A stretch of DNA of 64,000 nucleotides from Rhizobium leucaenae USDA 9039 (GCF_000426285.1 NZ_AUFB01000002.1:371660-435659), one strand, 5' to 3'; numbered from the stretch's first letter, positions 1 to 9,196 are shown. Notes: generated from the letters alone by a model not told the origin. Made by a program: numbers and translations.

Positions 1-89
1 GGCGTGCTGTCGTCAGAATCCGTATTCTGCTGGCTCTTTGTCGGGCTGCTGAAAAGGCTCTGGGTGCTATGATGAACTTTCATCGTCAT
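1..89 (-). CDS. partial hypothetical protein, N-terminus only
   Basis: An open frame on the minus strand begins with ATG at 89 and runs off the left edge, giving 29 complete codons. The visible N-terminus reads MTMKVHHSTQSLF and continues rich in Ser, Thr, Gln and Asp, so it is probably disordered. A purine-rich GGGAGAC sits directly upstream of the ATG, which is close for a ribosome binding site; the second ATG at 83 has better spacing. It lies 67 bp downstream of selO in the same direction. I do not recognise it, and 29 codons are too few to exclude chance. Confidence 0.4.
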   Translation of the reverse strand, partial: MTMKVHHSTQSLFSSPTKSQQNTDSDDST

Positions 90-156
90 GTCTCCCTATG
101 GGTTGGCGCGACGATGACTCGGCAAGCGTGTCCGGGGCTTGTGTACTAAGGCTCTC

Positions 157-1671
157 TTATGTTCCGCAGAAGGTTTGCAGCACACGTTCCGCCGGTTGCG
201 GCGGTTCGGCATAGGGCGCGAAGGCCGGTTGGTCCTGATAAGGCTTTGCAAGCACCGCCAGCAGCGCCTCGAACAATGAAAAATCCTCCTCCTTGACCGC
301 CGCTTCGATCGCCTGTTCGATTCGATGGTTGCGTGGAATGAATGCCGGGTTCACGCTCCGCATCGCCCGTGCCCGTTCGGTCGGTGCTTGCGGATCGCGG
401 CTCAGCCGCTCGCGCCAGCGTGCTAGCCATGTCTCGGTCGATTCCGGGTCCTTGAAGCTGGCTGCAAAAGCCATTTCCTTGTCCTCGCTCTCGGCAAGCG
501 CTGCAAGCCGCCGGAAGGTCAAGGTGAAGTCCGCCTCCTGCTGCTGCATCAGCGCCAGCAGCGCCTGGATCAGATCGAGGTCGCCGTCTTCCTCGGTTGC
601 AAGGCCGATCTTGGCGCGCATCCCAGCAAGCCAAGGCGTTTGGAAACGCTCGCCATAAGCCTTAAGCACCGCATTTGCCAGATCGACGGCCGCGTCCACC
701 GACGGATCGATCAACGACAATAGCGTTTCACCGAGCCGGGCGATGTTCCATTGGCCGATACCGGGCTGGTTGGCATAGGCGTAACGGCCCTGCTGATCGA
801 TCGAAGAAAAGACGGTCGCCGGATTGTAATTGTCCATGAAGGCGCAGGGGCCGTAATCGATCGTCTCGCCGGAAATGGTCATATTGTCGGTATTCATCAC
901 GCCATGGATGAAGCCGACATGCAGCCAGCGCGCAATCAAGGCCGCCTGTCGTTCGGAAACTGCCTCCAAAAGCGCGAGATAGCGGTTTTTCCGGTCCTTA
1001 ATCTCCGGATAATGCCGGTGGATCACATAGTCGGCGAGGATGCGCAGGCTATCCGTATCGCTGCGGGCAGCGAAGAACTGGAAAGTGCCGACGCGAATAT
1101 GGCTTGCCGCGACGCGGGTGAAGACCGCGCCGGGCAGCACGTCCTCACGATAGACGCGCTCACCGGTGGTAACCGCCGCTAGCGCCCGTGTCGTCGGAAT
1201 GTCCAGCGCATGCATGGCTTCGCTGACGATATATTCGCGCAGAACTGGCCCCAGCGCCGCCCGCCCGTCGCCGCGCCGTGAGAAGCGCGTCGGTCCCGCG
1301 CCTTTGAGCTGGATATCGCGGCGCTTGCCGTTGCGGTCGACGACTTCCCCGAGCAGGATCGCCCGGCCATCCCCAAGCTGCGGCACGAAGCCGCCGAACT
1401 GGTGACCGGCATAGGCCATCGCGATCGGCTGGGAGCCCGGCAGCAGCGTGTTCCCCGAGAAGATCGCCGCCCCATCTCGTTCCAACGCATCGGCATCTAG
1501 CCCGAGATCGCCGGACAGTGCCCTATTGAACTTGACCAGCCGCGGCGCTGCGACCGGGGTCGGCGCCTGTTGCACAAAAAACTGCGGCGGGAGACGCGCG
1601 TAGCTATTGTCGAACGGTATCGGCCGCGCTTCGAGCGCCGCATTGTCGTGAAGAGATGAGCTCATGACCAT
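157..1671 (-). CDS. selO: protein adenylyltransferase SelO (YdiU/UPF0061 family)
   Basis: A 504-residue pseudokinase that transfers AMP from ATP to Ser, Thr or Tyr of target proteins, with a role in redox stress in characterised homologues. Visible motifs are YAGHQFGGF near residue 87, the QLKGAG lysine near 123, the HGVMNTDN catalytic-loop equivalent at 256-263 and the metal-binding DYGPCAFMD at 272-280. Length is normal for the bacterial family. The C-terminus ends Phe-Cys-Gly-Thr, keeping a cysteine where eukaryotic SelO has selenocysteine. A second start at 1665 is equally possible. It is a single gene, divergent from the toxin-antitoxin pair to its right. Confidence 0.96.
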   Translation of the reverse strand: MVMSSSLHDNAALEARPIPFDNSYARLPPQFFVQQAPTPVAAPRLVKFNRALSGDLGLDADALERDGAAIFSGNTLLPGSQPIAMAYAGHQFGGFVPQLGDGRAILLGEVVDRNGKRRDIQLKGAGPTRFSRRGDGRAALGPVLREYIVSEAMHALDIPTTRALAAVTTGERVYREDVLPGAVFTRVAASHIRVGTFQFFAARSDTDSLRILADYVIHRHYPEIKDRKNRYLALLEAVSERQAALIARWLHVGFIHGVMNTDNMTISGETIDYGPCAFMDNYNPATVFSSIDQQGRYAYANQPGIGQWNIARLGETLLSLIDPSVDAAVDLANAVLKAYGERFQTPWLAGMRAKIGLATEEDGDLDLIQALLALMQQQEADFTLTFRRLAALAESEDKEMAFAASFKDPESTETWLARWRERLSRDPQAPTERARAMRSVNPAFIPRNHRIEQAIEAAVKEEDFSLFEALLAVLAKPYQDQPAFAPYAEPPQPAERVLQTFCGT

Positions 1672-1713
1672 AAGGTAGGGCTGGGGAGGATGTGGTGCAA
1701 GGCGCTTGCCTAT

Positions 1714-1732
1714 AGTAGGAAGTTATCCTACT
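1714..1732. promoter_or_regulatory. inverted repeat, probable ParD operator
   Basis: A perfect inverted repeat, AGTAGGA-agtta-TCCTACT, lies 28 bp upstream of the parD start. Antitoxins with a ribbon-helix-helix fold normally bind such palindromes in their own promoter to autoregulate, so this is the likely operator. Binding is inferred from position and symmetry only. Confidence 0.55.
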
Positions 1733-1760
1733 TTATCCCACCGACCCCGAGGAGTTCGCC

Positions 1761-2021
1761 ATGAACGAGAAACTGAGCATCTCACTCCCGACTGAAATGG
1801 TCGCCGCCATTAAAAGCCGTGTCGACGCCGGAGCTTACGCTTCCACGAGTGAGGTGCTGCGTGCTGCTGTCCGCGTGTGGCTGCGGGAGGAGGAGGAATA
1901 CCAGGAACGGATCGCAGCGATCCGACAGAAGGTCAAGGCATCTCTGGATGATCCGAGGCCTAATTTGAGCGGAGGCGAAGTCAAGCAGCGTCTTGATGCT
2001 TTTTTTGACAAGCGTCGCTAA
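1761..2021 (+). CDS. parD: type II antitoxin, ParD/CopG ribbon-helix-helix family
   Basis: An 86-residue protein. The N-terminal strand KLSISLP followed by helices with YASTSEVLRAAVRVW is the ribbon-helix-helix DNA-binding and dimerisation fold of ParD antitoxins. The charged C-terminal half would wrap the ParE toxin. GAGGAG stands seven bases before the ATG. It precedes parE by three bases, so the two are one operon, and its product should neutralise ParE and repress the promoter through the repeat at 1714-1732. Confidence 0.9.
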   Translation: MNEKLSISLPTEMVAAIKSRVDAGAYASTSEVLRAAVRVWLREEEEYQERIAAIRQKVKASLDDPRPNLSGGEVKQRLDAFFDKRR

Positions 2022-2024
2022 ACT

Positions 2025-2336
2025 ATGGAGCGATTTGCGGTCGAATACCGTCCGGAAGCCGTTGAAAACCTCCTCGACATCGCCGCTTATGTGTTCGAGC
2101 GAAGCCAAAATATCAAAACGAGCGAGGGATATGTCGATCGCATCTACAGACGCTGCGAAAAAATCGGCGATGCGCCGTTCGGTGGGGTTGCCCGAGACGA
2201 TTTGGGACCCGGTATTCGCTTAGCCGTCTTCGAGAAGAGCATCGTTATTCTCTACATAATCGAAGGCAGTACGGTCTGGATCACCAATATCTTTTCGGGC
2301 AGCCGAGACTACGAAACGCTCCTGACCCGCCCTTAG
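2025..2336 (+). CDS. parE: type II toxin, RelE/ParE family
   Basis: A 103-residue RelE/ParE-fold toxin. The N-terminal YRPEAVENLLDIAAYV helix and the C-terminal beta region ending near ITNIFSGSRDYETLL fit the family, whose ParE members poison DNA gyrase. RelE-type ribosome-dependent cleavage cannot be ruled out from sequence. It sits immediately after parD and its last four bases overlap the convergent DUF1697 gene. The reading frame is intact, so the module looks functional. Confidence 0.88.
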   Translation: MERFAVEYRPEAVENLLDIAAYVFERSQNIKTSEGYVDRIYRRCEKIGDAPFGGVARDDLGPGIRLAVFEKSIVILYIIEGSTVWITNIFSGSRDYETLLTRP

Positions 2337-2854
2337 CCTTCCTCCATCTCCCGCGCCATCTCAGCCAATTTCCTGACCGTGTTGAGATTGCGCGACGTGG
2401 CCGCCTTCAGCGCCGGCAGCTTCAATTTCGAGCGGCCGGAGCCATCGGGATAGTGGACGTAGATTTCTTTGCCCGCGACATGCACCTCTTCTCCGCTAGG
2501 CGCCACCAGCTTATCCAGGGCATCGCCAGGTGCGGGTTCTGGAAGGAAGTTGACGAGCAGGTAGTTCGGTTTGGCGTGCGGAAAGGGCGAACTATCCGCG
2601 ATCGCCTCCAGCTCTTGGCGGCTGCGCAGGACCACGCCCGGCGATTTGCCCATTTTCCGCGCCAGCGCCGCTTCCAGATCCTTTTGCACGGTCGCCTCGT
2701 TGCTGTCCGAGCGGAAGAGCACATTGCCGCTTTGGATATAGGTCTTCACATCGGCAAAGCCGATCTCCTCGCAGAGCGCTTTCAGCTCCGCCATCGGCAG
2801 TGCGCCGGTGCCGCCGACATTGACGGCACGCAGCAGGGCGACATAGACCGGCAT
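2333..2854 (-). CDS. DUF1697 family protein
   Basis: A 173-residue protein starting MPVYVALLRAVNVGG, the invariant opening of DUF1697, followed by the family's TYIQSGNVLF motif near residue 40 and a C-terminal TSRNLNTVRKL. The biochemical function of this family is unknown. A GGAGGAG ribosome binding site precedes the ATG. It lies 23 bp downstream of the oligopeptidase gene in the same direction and may be co-transcribed with it. Confidence 0.92.
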   Translation of the reverse strand: MPVYVALLRAVNVGGTGALPMAELKALCEEIGFADVKTYIQSGNVLFRSDSNEATVQKDLEAALARKMGKSPGVVLRSRQELEAIADSSPFPHAKPNYLLVNFLPEPAPGDALDKLVAPSGEEVHVAGKEIYVHYPDGSGRSKLKLPALKAATSRNLNTVRKLAEMAREMEEG

Positions 2855-2877
2855 CGGCTCCTCCTCCCGCGGTTTTG

Positions 2878-4971
2878 CTAGATCTTCCCGGCAACCTTGA
2901 TGGCGAAGCCATATTCGAAGGCGATTTCTTCCAGGCGCTGGAAGCGGCCCGAAGCGCCGCCATGGCCGGCATCCATGTTGGTCTTCAGAAGGATCGGCGC
3001 ATCGCCGGTGGTTTTGTCACGCAGCTTGGCAACCCACTTTGCCGGTTCCCAATAGGTAACGCGCGGATCGGTCAGACCACCGAGCGCCAGAATTGGCGGG
3101 TAAGGCTTTTCGCCGACATTGTCATAGGGGCTATAGGCGGCGATCTGCTCATACTCTTCCTTGCTGTCGATCGGGTTGCCCCATTCCGGCCATTCAGGCG
3201 GCGTCAGCGGCAGCGTGTCGTCCAGCATGGTGTTGAGCACATCGACGAAGGGTACGGCGGCGATAATGCCGGCGAATTTCTCAGGCGCCATGTTGGCGAT
3301 GGCGCCCATCAGCATGCCGCCGGCCGAGCCGCCCTCGGCAATGATCTTCGCGTAAGAGGTGAACTTCTCCTGATTCAGATAATCGGCCGCGGCGATGAAG
3401 TCTTTGAAGGTATTGGTCTTCTTGTCCATCTTGCCGTCTTCATACCAGGCAAAGCCCTTGTCCTTGCCGCCGCGTATATGGGCGATGGCATAGACGAAGC
3501 CGCGGTCGGCGAGCGACAGGCAATTGGTGTTGAAGCCGGCGGGAATGGTGATGCCGTAGGCGCCATATCCGTAGAGCAGGCAAGGCGCAGAGCCGTCGAG
3601 CGGCGTATCCCTGCGATAGAGCAGGGTCACAGGCACCTGTTCGCCATCCCAGGCGGGGGCGAAGACTCGGCGGGTGACATAGTCGTCGGGATTGTGGCCC
3701 GACGGAACCTCCTGCGTCTTTAGCAAAGTGCGCTCGCGCGTCACCATGTTGTAGTCATAGAGCTGGCTCGGCGTCGTCATCGAGGAGTAGGAGAAGCGAA
3801 TGACGTCGGTGTCATATTCGGCCGCACCCTGCAAGCCAAGCGAATAGGCTTCCTCATCGAAGGCGATGGCATGTTCTTCGCCGGTGCGCCGGTCGCGGAC
3901 GATGATCCGCGGCAGGCCGTCCTTGCGCTCCAGCCAGATGAGATGACGGGCATATGCCATGTGATTGAGGATCAGCGTGCCCGGCTTGTGAGCCACAACA
4001 TCGCGCCAGTTTTCTTTGGCCGGCTTGTCGACCGGCGTTTCCATGATCTTAAAATCCTTGGCATCGCCGTCATTGGTCAGGATGTAGAAGACATCGCCGC
4101 CTTCCGCCATTTCATACTCGATGCCGGTGTCGCGCGCGGCCACCAGCTTCGGTTCGGCCATGAGATCCGAGGTCGGAATGATGCGGTATTCGCTGGTCTC
4201 GTGATCGTGAATGTCGATGAAAATATAGTCGTCCAGCAATGAGCCGCCGACGCCCATGAAGAAGCCGGAATCCTCCTCTTCATAGACCAGCCGATCTTCG
4301 GATTGCGGCGTGCCGACGATGTGATGGAAGATCTTCGAAGGGCGATGGTTCTCGTCCTGCAGTGTGTAGAAAAAGCTCTTGCCATCGGGCGCCCAGACAC
4401 CGCCGCCGCCGGTGTTCTCGATCACGTCAGCAAGGTCTTCGCCGGTTTCCAGATTGCGGACCTTCAGCGTGAAATATTCCGAGCCCTTGTCGTCATAGCC
4501 CCAGATGCCATGGCTATGATCCGTGGAATGATCGATGCCGGAGAGGCGGAAATAGGACTTCCCCTCGTTTTCCTTGTCGCCGTTGAGAAGGAGCTTGCGC
4601 TCGCCGCCATTGCGCGCCTCGCGGAAGTAGTGCGGCTGCTCGCCGCCGGTGACATAGAGCGTGCCGTAGGCAAAAGGCCCGTCCTTGACCGGCACGGAGC
4701 TGTCATCCTCCTTGATACGGCCTTTCATTTCGGCAAAGAGCGCTTTCTGCAGCTCTTTCGTATCCGCCATGGCCGCATTCATATAGGCGTTCTCGGCTTC
4801 CAGATGTGCGCGGATTTCCGGATCGAGGATAGATGTGTCCTTGAACATCGCCTGCCAATTGTCGGCGCGCAGCCAGGCATAATCGTCGCTACGGCTAATG
4901 CCGTGGCGAGTGTCCGTTACCGGTTTTTTGGCAGCGGCAGGCGGGGTGGGGAGGTTCTTGAATGCAGACAC
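2878..4971 (-). CDS. ptrB: oligopeptidase B, S9A family serine peptidase
   Basis: A 697-residue cytoplasmic peptidase that cleaves short peptides after Arg or Lys. It has an N-terminal beta-propeller (about 80-420) and a C-terminal alpha/beta hydrolase domain. The catalytic triad is visible as Ser549 in GGSAGG, Asp635 in GLTDPRV and His670 in DAGHGG. No signal peptide is present and the length is normal for the family. The gene begins 283 bp from the divergent DUF930 gene. Confidence 0.95.
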   Translation of the reverse strand: MSAFKNLPTPPAAAKKPVTDTRHGISRSDDYAWLRADNWQAMFKDTSILDPEIRAHLEAENAYMNAAMADTKELQKALFAEMKGRIKEDDSSVPVKDGPFAYGTLYVTGGEQPHYFREARNGGERKLLLNGDKENEGKSYFRLSGIDHSTDHSHGIWGYDDKGSEYFTLKVRNLETGEDLADVIENTGGGGVWAPDGKSFFYTLQDENHRPSKIFHHIVGTPQSEDRLVYEEEDSGFFMGVGGSLLDDYIFIDIHDHETSEYRIIPTSDLMAEPKLVAARDTGIEYEMAEGGDVFYILTNDGDAKDFKIMETPVDKPAKENWRDVVAHKPGTLILNHMAYARHLIWLERKDGLPRIIVRDRRTGEEHAIAFDEEAYSLGLQGAAEYDTDVIRFSYSSMTTPSQLYDYNMVTRERTLLKTQEVPSGHNPDDYVTRRVFAPAWDGEQVPVTLLYRRDTPLDGSAPCLLYGYGAYGITIPAGFNTNCLSLADRGFVYAIAHIRGGKDKGFAWYEDGKMDKKTNTFKDFIAAADYLNQEKFTSYAKIIAEGGSAGGMLMGAIANMAPEKFAGIIAAVPFVDVLNTMLDDTLPLTPPEWPEWGNPIDSKEEYEQIAAYSPYDNVGEKPYPPILALGGLTDPRVTYWEPAKWVAKLRDKTTGDAPILLKTNMDAGHGGASGRFQRLEEIAFEYGFAIKVAGKI

Positions 4972-5181
4972 GAGCAGGCTTTCTCCGGGATCAAAGTCGG
5001 ATATGAGGTGAGGAAGAGATAGAGGGCGCTGGCGTGGGGTTCAAGCGGCAAGTGTCCACTCAAGCCTCAAGCAAGCGGATGATAGTAGGCTTAAATCTAA
5101 CTGATGGAGGCAGAAGAGCGCGCTCAGGCTTGCCTTGATGTGACCACAATCTTTAACGAAATCCGCTTTGTTGCGTCGATA

Positions 5182-5196
5182 ATAAGGCGGCCTTAT
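5182..5196. promoter_or_regulatory. 15-bp perfect palindrome upstream of the DUF930 gene
   Basis: ATAAGGC-G-GCCTTAT is a perfect odd palindrome centred 66 bp before the DUF930 start, in the divergent gap with ptrB. An overlapping pair, CGATAA and TTATCG, flanks it. Position and symmetry suggest a repressor operator; the factor is unknown. Confidence 0.35.
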
Positions 5197-5254
5197 CGCT
5201 TTTCTGGTCGAACAGACGCTTCCCAGCCCGCAGTTAAGCAAGGGATCGGTCTTC

Positions 5255-5644
5255 ATGCTGAAATTTATCGCCATTCTCATCCCGTTGGCAGCCGTCGCGA
5301 CGTCCGCTTTTGCCGTGGACGCGACCATGAAGAAGGAATTAGAGAAGCTCGATCCCTCCGAGCGGATGGAGCAGACCTGCGATGCTGAGGCAATGAAACG
5401 GATCAGCACCGACAAGGCCGGCTTCAAGCCCGACAAGGTCATCGCCTATACGTTCAGCGACCCTGATATGTCTCCGGATTCGATGAATGCTCCCGGTGCA
5501 GTCTTTCGCAGCAAGGGAGACTGGTATCATCTCTCCTATAAGTGCACGACCGGCCCTCAGCATATCGATGTGCGGGATATGAGCTACGAAATCGGCGAGA
5601 AGGTGCCGCGCGATAGCTGGCCAAAGTACTATCTGTACGATTGA
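5255..5644 (+). CDS. DUF930 domain-containing exported protein
   Basis: A 129-residue protein with a signal peptide (MLKFIAILIPLAAVATSAFA) and a mature part opening with KLDPSERMEQTCDAEAM, which is the DUF930 signature. Two cysteines, one in TCDAEA and one in YKCTT, could form a disulfide. DUF930 proteins are common in Rhizobiales and have no known function; the signal peptide implies a periplasmic location. The gene ends five bases before the convergent cbpM. Confidence 0.88.
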   Translation: MLKFIAILIPLAAVATSAFAVDATMKKELEKLDPSERMEQTCDAEAMKRISTDKAGFKPDKVIAYTFSDPDMSPDSMNAPGAVFRSKGDWYHLSYKCTTGPQHIDVRDMSYEIGEKVPRDSWPKYYLYD

Positions 5645-5649
5645 TGCCG

Positions 5650-5982
5650 TCAGCGCCGTCTTTGGCGCTCCAGTCGGTAGAGTTCGGAGAGAACATGCTC
5701 TTGCACATCGGGACCTTGGTGACAGACGGCGTCCGTCAGGTCACGCAGCGTCCCTCTGAGCCCATGAAGCTGATCCACCAGATCCATGACCAGATCGACG
5801 CCGGGCTCGTTGACGCCCATCGCGTTGATCAGGTCGAGGATCAACTGCCCGCGCGCCAGGTCGGCTTCGCGGAAATGCCGGCCTTCCCCGGTCGTCTCGG
5901 GAACAAGCCAGCCCTGTTCAATCCAGACCTCCAGCACCGTGTTGTCGATCTCGAGGCGCAAACGAAATTCGCTCTCGTTCAT
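5650..5982 (-). CDS. cbpM: chaperone modulator CbpM
   Basis: A 110-residue MerR-like helical protein. The segment VLEVWIEQGWLVPE and the following FREADLARGQLILDL match CbpM, which binds the J domain of CbpA and inhibits its cochaperone activity. It begins three bases after the cbpA stop, so the two are one operon, as in other proteobacteria. The usual C-terminal coiled region (LVDQLHGLRGTLRDL) is present. Confidence 0.88.
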   Translation of the reverse strand: MNESEFRLRLEIDNTVLEVWIEQGWLVPETTGEGRHFREADLARGQLILDLINAMGVNEPGVDLVMDLVDQLHGLRGTLRDLTDAVCHQGPDVQEHVLSELYRLERQRRR

Positions 5983-5985
5983 AGC

Positions 5986-6897
5986 TCAGCCTCCCATAGT
6001 CTTTCTGGGATCATATGTCTTGCCGGCCTGCCATTCGGAAACGAAGGTCGTAAGCTCTGCGTCCGGTCCGTCCGGCAAGACGATCTTCAACGAAACATAG
6101 GCATCGCCGTTTTCCTTGCCATGCACCGGCACACCTTTGCCCTTCAGCCGCAAAACCTTGCCCGTATTGGAGTTCGGTTGAAGGGTAACGGTGACCGGAC
6201 CGGAAGGTGTGGGCACACGGATTTTGCCGCCAAGCACCGCCTCCGCAAGCGAAATCGGCAACTCAAGTCTGATATCGTTGCCATCACGAACGAAGAAGCG
6301 GTGCGGGCGCACATGCACCTCAATGAGCGCATCGCCAGGTGCGCCGCCGCCGAAACCGGGATCGCCCTTGCCGCGCAGCCGCAGCGTCTGCCCGTCGCGG
6401 GTCCCCGGCGGTATCTGCACGTCGAGCGCCGGTCCGTCCGGCAGGCTGATCTGCTTTTTTACACCGTTGATGGCGTCGAGAAAGTCGACCTCCATGGAAT
6501 AGTGGCGATCCTGACCTTGCATTCCGGATTGGCCTCGGCTGCGACGTGAGAAGAAGCTGGAAAGTATATCGTCGGTATCACCGAAATCGGCAAAACCACC
6601 AGTGTTGCGGTAGGGGCCGCGCTGGCCCTCATTCGTCGCGTAGTCGCGATAGTAGCTGCGTGGCGGCTGCTCCGCGCCGGTATTGTCGATCTCGCCGCGG
6701 TCGAAGCGCGCGCGCTTCTCCTCGTCACCGAGGATGCCGTAGGCCGCGGAGACTTCCTTGAATTTATCCTCGGCCTGTTTGTCGCCGGGGTTCAGATCGG
6801 GATGCAGCTTTTTCGCAAGCTTGCGATAGGCGCTTTGAATGTCTTTTTGCGGGGCGTCCCGCTTTACGCCCAGAATATCGTAGGGATTGCGGCTCAT
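5986..6897 (-). CDS. cbpA: DnaJ-class cochaperone CbpA
   Basis: A 303-residue J-domain protein. The J domain (about 1-70) carries the HPD motif in KKLHPDLNPGD; a Gly/Phe-rich linker follows, then two beta-sandwich substrate-binding domains (about 125-295) without the zinc-finger module, so this is CbpA-type rather than DnaJ. The start MSRNPYDILG at 6897 is chosen because the J domain begins there and a GGGA site stands upstream; the frame is open for 41 further codons that look non-coding. It pairs with cbpM and would assist DnaK. Confidence 0.93.
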   Translation of the reverse strand: MSRNPYDILGVKRDAPQKDIQSAYRKLAKKLHPDLNPGDKQAEDKFKEVSAAYGILGDEEKRARFDRGEIDNTGAEQPPRSYYRDYATNEGQRGPYRNTGGFADFGDTDDILSSFFSRRSRGQSGMQGQDRHYSMEVDFLDAINGVKKQISLPDGPALDVQIPPGTRDGQTLRLRGKGDPGFGGGAPGDALIEVHVRPHRFFVRDGNDIRLELPISLAEAVLGGKIRVPTPSGPVTVTLQPNSNTGKVLRLKGKGVPVHGKENGDAYVSLKIVLPDGPDAELTTFVSEWQAGKTYDPRKTMGG

Positions 6898-7171
6898 GGA
6901 TGTTTCCCTTTGGGAGCATAGGAAAAATACGCAGATAGTGACCGGCGGACGTGGTATCAATCCTACCATAAATGATGGAGCCTGGTGGCGGCGACTGCAG
7001 AAGCATGACCATTGGCGCATTTGTGATGGGGATCATGCGGTGTTATGAGCAAGCCGCCATATTTCCGTCGCCTTGCCGGACGATGGCGGTTGCAGCGGCA
7101 AGGAGGTCCATGGCGATCATGCACCTTTTCCGACAGACTTCATTTCATTCGATCCGACCGATGGCTGCCCG

Positions 7172-7966
7172 ATGAACCGCTTACTGCTGACATCCGTATT
7201 CCTGCTCGCCGCCGTTCCGGCTGGTTTTGCCGCCGAGCCTCCGGCAAAGCCTGTTGTCTGGCCACAGCTTCCGCCGAAGGCAGCGGCTTCGAATGTCAAG
7301 CTGCTTGAGCCTCATCTGCACGTCAACCGCGGCGGCAAAGGCGCGCCGCGCATCGCTCTGACCTTCGATGCCTGTATGGGCAAGACCGATCCGCGCATTC
7401 TCAGCACCTTGGTCGATCACCATATCCCTGCGACGATCTTCGTTACCGCTCGCTGGCTGCGCAGCAACCCCGAAACGCTTGCCGTCTTCCTCGCGCATCC
7501 CGACATTTTCGAACTTGAAGATCACGGCCAGAATCATATTCCCGCGGTCGATGTTCCAACTATGGTCTATGGCATTCCGGCTGCGGGCTCGCCGCAGGCG
7601 GTCGCACAGGAGGTCAAAGGCGGCGCCGATGCCATGGTCGCCGCCGGCATTCCTCAGCCGCATTGGTTCCGGGGCGCGACGGCGAAATATAGCCTTTCGG
7701 CCATCGCTCAGATTCGTGGCATGGGCTATCGCATCGCTGGCTATTCCATCAACGGCGACAGCGGCTCGTTGCTGCCGGCCAAGATGGTGGAAAAACAATA
7801 TGCCTCCGCCAGGGATGGCGACGTCATCATCTCGCACATCAACCAGCCGACCCATGCCGCCGGCGAGGGTGTCGCCGCGAGTATCCTGGCGCTGAAGGCC
7901 AAGGGCGTGCAGTTCGTTCGCCTGCAGGATATCCCCGAGCAGGGGGACGACGACACGACCTACTGA
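7172..7966 (+). CDS. secreted polysaccharide deacetylase family protein
   Basis: A 264-residue protein of the NodB-homology fold. The ATG at 7172 is chosen because it opens a clear signal peptide (MNRLLLTSVFLLAAVPAGFA); upstream in-frame sequence is not protein-like. Motif 1 is TFDACMG where classical members have TFDDGP, and motif 2 is DHGQNH with the two metal-binding histidines. Later HWFRGATAKY and ISHINQPTHA correspond to motifs 3 and 5. It probably removes acetyl groups from an envelope polysaccharide; the substrate is unknown. Confidence 0.85.
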   Translation: MNRLLLTSVFLLAAVPAGFAAEPPAKPVVWPQLPPKAAASNVKLLEPHLHVNRGGKGAPRIALTFDACMGKTDPRILSTLVDHHIPATIFVTARWLRSNPETLAVFLAHPDIFELEDHGQNHIPAVDVPTMVYGIPAAGSPQAVAQEVKGGADAMVAAGIPQPHWFRGATAKYSLSAIAQIRGMGYRIAGYSINGDSGSLLPAKMVEKQYASARDGDVIISHINQPTHAAGEGVAASILALKAKGVQFVRLQDIPEQGDDDTTY

Positions 7967-7999
7967 GGCGGTTGGCCGAAGGCGCGGATCGCTGACGCC

Positions 8000-9196
8000 T
8001 CACTCCGGCAGTTGCGGCTGCACCTTTTCGTCCAGGAACAACTCGTTGACCACCGTCATCACGATCAGCGACAGCGGCAGGGCAAGCATCGCGCCGACAG
8101 CGCCCCACATCCAGGTCCAGAAAATGATGGCAAGGAAGACGATGAAGGGATTGAGTTCCCATTGCCGGCCCATGACCGATGGAAAAACCAGATTTTCCAC
8201 GGTGAGATGAACGGAGAAGAAGGCGACAGCGGGGGCAAGACCGAAGATGATATCGTCATGGGTAATGATGCCGGCGATCGCCAGCGCGGTCGTTATCGTC
8301 GTAATGCCGACGAACGGAACGAAGCTGGAGAGGAAAGCAAAGATGCCCCAGAGAATCGGCGCGCTCATGCCGCCGACATAGGCGATAACCGTCATGATGA
8401 CGCCGAGGCCCGCATAAATCAGCGCGGCCGTCGCAAAGTAGAAACCGAGCACCTGCTCCACCCCATTGATGATGCGGATTGCCGTCAGCCGTGATGTCCG
8501 GGTGGTGAAGGTCATGATGATCGTCTTGCGCAGGCTGATGCGGCCTGCGAGGAACAGCAGCAGCGCCGCAAAAAAGAGCAGGCCCTGGACGATGGCAGGC
8601 GTGAGGCTGTTGGCGAGGATATGCAGGACGTTGGCGCTGTTTTCGAGCAGCACATTCATCGATATTGGCCCGCTTTCGAAGGTTTGCGGCGTAATGTGCA
8701 ACCATTTGATCCGTTCGAGATAAGGCATCAGCCGATCGACGGTGCGTTGGAAAACGTCAGGCCCCTCCTGGGCAAGCGTCGCCAACGGGCCTGCGAGTGA
8801 GTTGATAATCAGGAAGATGACCAGCGCTACCGCTGACGACAACAGAACGGCGTTGAGAATGCGTGGCACGCCGAGCTTGCTCAGCCTTTCTGCAGCCAGA
8901 CCCAGGATCATGCCGACGACGACGGCCAGCGTCACAGGAATAAGGATGATCGACATCATGTAGACGCCAGCGAACGCCAACACCAGAAAGATGCCGATGA
9001 CCGCCCAGGCCGATGCGATATCCAATCCGTCCTTTTCGACACGTCTTGTGGACGAGGCATCCAAACGTTCGGTATCAGCCCGCAACGCATCCACCCATGC
9101 ACTGGAACGGCCTTCGCCTGCCACTGCCAGTCTGCGCGCCTGTTTGCGTATGCCGTTGGCGATATCCATCCCCGAACCCGTCGCACCCGAACCCAT
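8000..9196 (-). CDS. AI-2E family (PerM-type) membrane transporter
   Basis: A 398-residue polytopic inner-membrane protein of the AI-2E/PerM family, with hydrophobic segments throughout and the conserved late stretch around FLSSFVPFVG and PAVAFFSVHLTVENLVFPSVMG. Members export small molecules or exchange ions and the substrate cannot be read from sequence. An ATG at 9196 is taken as start; an upstream TTG at 9211 and a later ATG at 9169 with better GGGG spacing are alternatives. The C-terminus keeps the conserved LDEKVQPQLPE-type soluble tail. Confidence 0.88.
   Translation of the reverse strand: MGSGATGSGMDIANGIRKQARRLAVAGEGRSSAWVDALRADTERLDASSTRRVEKDGLDIASAWAVIGIFLVLAFAGVYMMSIILIPVTLAVVVGMILGLAAERLSKLGVPRILNAVLLSSAVALVIFLIINSLAGPLATLAQEGPDVFQRTVDRLMPYLERIKWLHITPQTFESGPISMNVLLENSANVLHILANSLTPAIVQGLLFFAALLLFLAGRISLRKTIIMTFTTRTSRLTAIRIINGVEQVLGFYFATAALIYAGLGVIMTVIAYVGGMSAPILWGIFAFLSSFVPFVGITTITTALAIAGIITHDDIIFGLAPAVAFFSVHLTVENLVFPSVMGRQWELNPFIVFLAIIFWTWMWGAVGAMLALPLSLIVMTVVNELFLDEKVQPQLPE

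Noticed and set aside
7964..8002. TGAGGCG / CGCCTCA inverted repeat between convergent genes
   Set aside because: The 25-base loop is long and no T run follows on either strand, so I do not call it a terminator.
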